Shown here piece by piece: positions 13,532 to 15,674 of a stretch of DNA of 15,674 bases. The stretch is taken from the NCBI GenBank assembly GCA_052139595.1, contig JBKQWK010000306.1:1-15674 (forward strand), given 5' to 3'. The stretch comes from JBKQWK01 sp052139595. Lineage in GTDB: Bacteria; Actinomycetota; Thermoleophilia; UBA2241. Below the pieces are notes generated by a model that made no database searches, had not been told where the DNA came from, and worked only from the letters and a program-made list of their open reading frames with translations. The translations under genes were made by a program, and so were the position numbers. Within the stretch, counting starts at the first letter, position 1. The number at the start of each line of letters is the position of its first letter.

Positions 13532-14446
13532 ATGGAGCAGCATGACCCCATCGTCGTCGAAGTCTGGCGCGGCGAAACCATCGAAAGTCGCCACGAAGTT
13601 GTGGCTGCCGTCGCCGATGCCGACGGGGCCGTGCGCGAGTGTTATGGCAACGCCGACTTTGTCACCTACTGGCGCTCAGCGGCGAAACCATTTCAGTCTC
13701 AACCCTGGGTGACGGGCGGGGTTCTCGAGAACTTCGGCTGGGGAGATGAACAACTGGCCATCATGTGCGCATCCCATGCCGGCACGCCGCTCCACGCCGA
13801 CCTCATTCGCACCATGCTCGCCGACATCGGCCTTACCGAAGCGGCGCTCCTCTGTGATCATGAACTCAAGGCCCGCCACAACTGCTCCGGCAACCATCTC
13901 GGTTTTCTCGCCGCCAGTGTGTTCCACAGCTGGGATCTGGCGACGTATCAGCAGCCGAAGCACCCGGCGCAGCAGGCTGCTCTGGCGGCGTTCGCCGAGG
14001 CAGTTCGTTTGCCACCGGAAGCGATCCCGGTCGGTGTCGATGGCTGCGGTATTGTCACCTATGCGACGGCGATAACGGTCATCGCCCAAGCGTGGGCGCG
14101 GCTGCCGCAGCTGCTGCCGCGCCAAGCCGCTGCCATGCGCGCCCATCCGCTGCTGGTCGCCGGCGAGGGCAAGCTCGACACCGTCATGATGCGGGCTTTC
14201 CCCGGCCTGGTCAGCAAGCGCGGTGCCGAAGGACTCGGCTGCGCTGCGCTGGCCGACGGTCGTGGAGTGGCAGTCAAGGCTCTCGATGGTGGCAGCCGAG
14301 CCACCGACCCGGCACTCGTCGCTCTGGTCACGCGTTGCCTCGGCATGACTGAGATGCCGCCAGCGACGCAGGGCGTCGGCCAGCCCAGCAACACCAACGA
14401 TGTCGGTCGCGTGGTCGGCCGACTGGTCGCCGTGCTGCCACACTGA
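13532..14446 (+). CDS. asparaginase II family (Rhizobium ReAV-like) L-asparaginase homologue
   Basis: A 304-residue protein of the Asparaginase_II family, related to the Rhizobium etli inducible asparaginase. It hydrolyses L-asparagine to aspartate and ammonia in characterised members. The serine-lysine pairs are present: RSAAKPFQ (48-55) gives Ser49 and Lys52, and ASHAG (80-84) gives Ser81 with Lys249 in AVKALDGG. The metal-site cysteines are Cys118 in HNCSGNH and Cys172 in VDGCG. The family motif is normally CSGKH, whose lysine helps bind zinc; here it is Asn121. MRAHPLLVAGEGKLDTVMMR (202-221) and KRGAEG (229-234) complete the family pattern. The ATG at 13532 has GAGAGG five bases upstream. 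Divergent from SSADH. Activity needs care given the Lys-to-Asn change. Confidence 0.9.
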   Translation: MEQHDPIVVEVWRGETIESRHEVVAAVADADGAVRECYGNADFVTYWRSAAKPFQSQPWVTGGVLENFGWGDEQLAIMCASHAGTPLHADLIRTMLADIGLTEAALLCDHELKARHNCSGNHLGFLAASVFHSWDLATYQQPKHPAQQAALAAFAEAVRLPPEAIPVGVDGCGIVTYATAITVIAQAWARLPQLLPRQAAAMRAHPLLVAGEGKLDTVMMRAFPGLVSKRGAEGLGCAALADGRGVAVKALDGGSRATDPALVALVTRCLGMTEMPPATQGVGQPSNTNDVGRVVGRLVAVLPH

Positions 14447-14455
14447 TCCGCTCTT

Positions 14456-14481
14456 GCGCCGGCGGCCTGTACCCGCCGCGC
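14456..14481. terminator. bulged hairpin between convergent asparaginase and M42 genes
   Basis: GCGCCGGCGG pairs with CCGCCGCGC over nine pairs with one bulged C, around a 7-base loop. It lies ten bases after the asparaginase TGA and is followed by a pyrimidine stretch TGTCCTTCT on the plus strand, so it is the most terminator-like hairpin here for that strand. Confidence 0.5.
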
Positions 14482-14511
14482 CTGTCCTTCTGAGTCGTGC
14501 CGCTACGCCGG

Positions 14512-15579
14512 CTACGCCCGCGGCACAAACGCCTCGCGCTCAAAACCCTCGCCGAGCCGCCGCGTGAGGGCCGCCACAAGCCGGGCGCCGGCCTCTGCAT
14601 CTTCGGGGTCGATGACTTCGAACGGCGAGTGCATGTAGCGCAGAGGAATACTCAAGGACAGCAAAGCGCACTCGCCGGCAGCCATGAACTCCTCCGCGTC
14701 GGTCGACGTGCGACCTGGCTGAGCGACGATCTGCACGGGAATCTCCTCTTGTGCGGCAACCTCGCGGGCCATCTTCAAGAGTGCATGATTGCTTGCCGCA
14801 CCGCGTTGCAAGAGCGGCCCAGCACCGAGCTTCGCCTCGCCGCCGATCTTGCCGGGCTCGCTGCCGGGATGGTCGCTGGCAAACGACACATCGACCACGA
14901 TAATGACATCTGGCCGCCAGCGATGAGTCATCGCCCGCGCACCCATGAAGGTGGTCTCCTCGTGGGTTGTGCTCAACGCCGTGAGCCTAGCGGCGCCCGG
15001 CGCCTGCGCATACTGCTCAAGAGCACGGTACGCAACGTAAACCCCGGCACGGTTATCACAACCGGGAGAAGCGATCGTGCCACCGGCAAACTCGACCACG
15101 TGCGGCATAAAAGTAATCGGATCACCAACGGCGACCAGATTCAGGGCAGCGGCCCGATCGGCGGCGCCGATATCGAGCCACTGCTCGTTGATCGGTAGGG
15201 CTTTCTCCCGCTCCTCCGGCTTCATCAGGTGGGTCGGTTTGCGACCCACAACACCCTCCACCGGCCCGCGATCGTCGTGAATGATGAAGTTGCGACCCGG
15301 CAGTAGCGGCGCGTCGAGACCACCGATACGATCGAAGGAAACAAAACCGTGTTCATCAACGTGCGTGACGATGAGACCAATCTGGTCGATGTGGCCCGTG
15401 ACGACAACGTGCGGATGGCCGGATTCGTTGACGTCGGCCCAGACATTACCCAACGGGTCAGCACCCAGCGCGGCAATCGCGGCCACGTGCCTCTTGGCCA
15501 CTTCTTGCGCCGGTGCCTCGAAGCCGGTGGGCCCGGGCGCCAGCAGAAGATCCTTCAGAAACACGCGATCAGCAGCCAT
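14512..15579 (-). CDS. M42 family metallo-aminopeptidase
   Basis: A 355-residue cytosolic dinuclear-metal aminopeptidase of the M42 (glutamyl aminopeptidase / TET / FrvX) family, which trims short peptides. The metal ligands and catalytic acids are in order: His63 in TGHIDQIG, Asp175 in SPGCDNRAG, Glu207 and Glu208 in THEETTFMGA, Asp230 in VVVDVSFASDHPG, and His317 in YMHSPFEVID. QPGRTSTDAEEF (287-298) and the central insert (about 80-165, dimer or dodecamer domain) are also present. Length fits the family. The ATG at 15579 follows GAGGAG by five bases. The gene converges on asparaginase. Substrate preference cannot be told from sequence. Confidence 0.93.
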   Translation of the reverse strand: MAADRVFLKDLLLAPGPTGFEAPAQEVAKRHVAAIAALGADPLGNVWADVNESGHPHVVVTGHIDQIGLIVTHVDEHGFVSFDRIGGLDAPLLPGRNFIIHDDRGPVEGVVGRKPTHLMKPEEREKALPINEQWLDIGAADRAAALNLVAVGDPITFMPHVVEFAGGTIASPGCDNRAGVYVAYRALEQYAQAPGAARLTALSTTHEETTFMGARAMTHRWRPDVIIVVDVSFASDHPGSEPGKIGGEAKLGAGPLLQRGAASNHALLKMAREVAAQEEIPVQIVAQPGRTSTDAEEFMAAGECALLSLSIPLRYMHSPFEVIDPEDAEAGARLVAALTRRLGEGFEREAFVPRA

Positions 15580-15638
15580 GTCACTCCTCGTCGTTGATAT
15601 CGAGCTTCGCTCCGTGTGCCCCTCGGGAGCACTACCAT

Positions 15639-15644
15639 ATTATC
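15639..15644 (-). promoter_or_regulatory. candidate -10 box for the M42 peptidase gene
   Basis: GATAAT on the minus strand lies 60 bases upstream of the ATG at 15579. No convincing -35 is visible before the window ends. Confidence 0.35.
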
Positions 15645-15674
15645 GCGCGGCGAGGGTGACGCCAGATTGAATCT

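Noticed and set aside
1..15674. CRISPR arrays, tRNA or rRNA genes, insertion sequences, prophage or attachment sites
   Set aside because: No spaced direct repeats, cloverleaf, transposase, integrase or terminal inverted repeats were seen on reading both strands by eye.

Overview
The window is a stretch of high-GC bacterial chromosome (roughly 60-65% GC by eye), densely coding, with no tRNA, rRNA, CRISPR array, transposase or integrase that I can see. GTG starts, a mycobacterial GabD2-type succinate-semialdehyde dehydrogenase, two genes that look leaderless, and a DUF2779 protein suggest a Terrabacteria-type lineage such as Actinomycetota or Chloroflexota; the sequence alone does not settle which. 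Several proteins fit a facultatively or strictly anaerobic amino-acid user: an iron-sulfur flavoprotein, an aldo/keto reductase with a fused ferredoxin domain, and tyrosine phenol-lyase.

Layout. Positions 1-93 may be the tail of a plus-strand gene cut by the window edge. From 273 to 3079 a minus-strand operon reads DUF2779 nuclease-like protein, then Fe-S flavoprotein, then a uracil-DNA-glycosylase-superfamily protein, which looks like a DNA-repair or nucleic-acid module. It is divergent from a plus-strand pair (3186-5235) encoding a VIT1/CCC1-type iron/manganese transporter and a PIG-V-like membrane glycosyltransferase. Next come a DUF6941-like protein (5323-5760) and an 83-residue orphan (5861-6112).

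From 6167 to 8099 a minus-strand pair encodes a DUF429 protein followed by the aldo/keto reductase-ferredoxin fusion. Tyrosine phenol-lyase (8273-9670, minus) stands alone and is divergent from hisG (9836-10724). The hisG frame is broken by one extra base near codon 31. A DegV protein follows (10803-11672). It converges on the semialdehyde dehydrogenase (11721-13331, minus), which is divergent from an asparaginase II family protein (13532-14446). That gene converges on an M42 aminopeptidase (14512-15579, minus).

The right half therefore leans toward peptide and amino-acid turnover: M42 peptidase releases amino acids, an asparaginase-like enzyme handles Asn, tyrosine phenol-lyase splits tyrosine to pyruvate, ammonia and phenol, and SSADH feeds succinate. 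Only co-location supports this as one pathway. The most notable points are the hisG frameshift, the apparently dead exonuclease half of the DUF2779 protein and its Fe-S/glycosylase operon partners, two nuclease-like genes with leaderless architecture, an asparaginase with an altered zinc-ligand motif, and GC-rich hairpins without a U-tract just after many stop codons.
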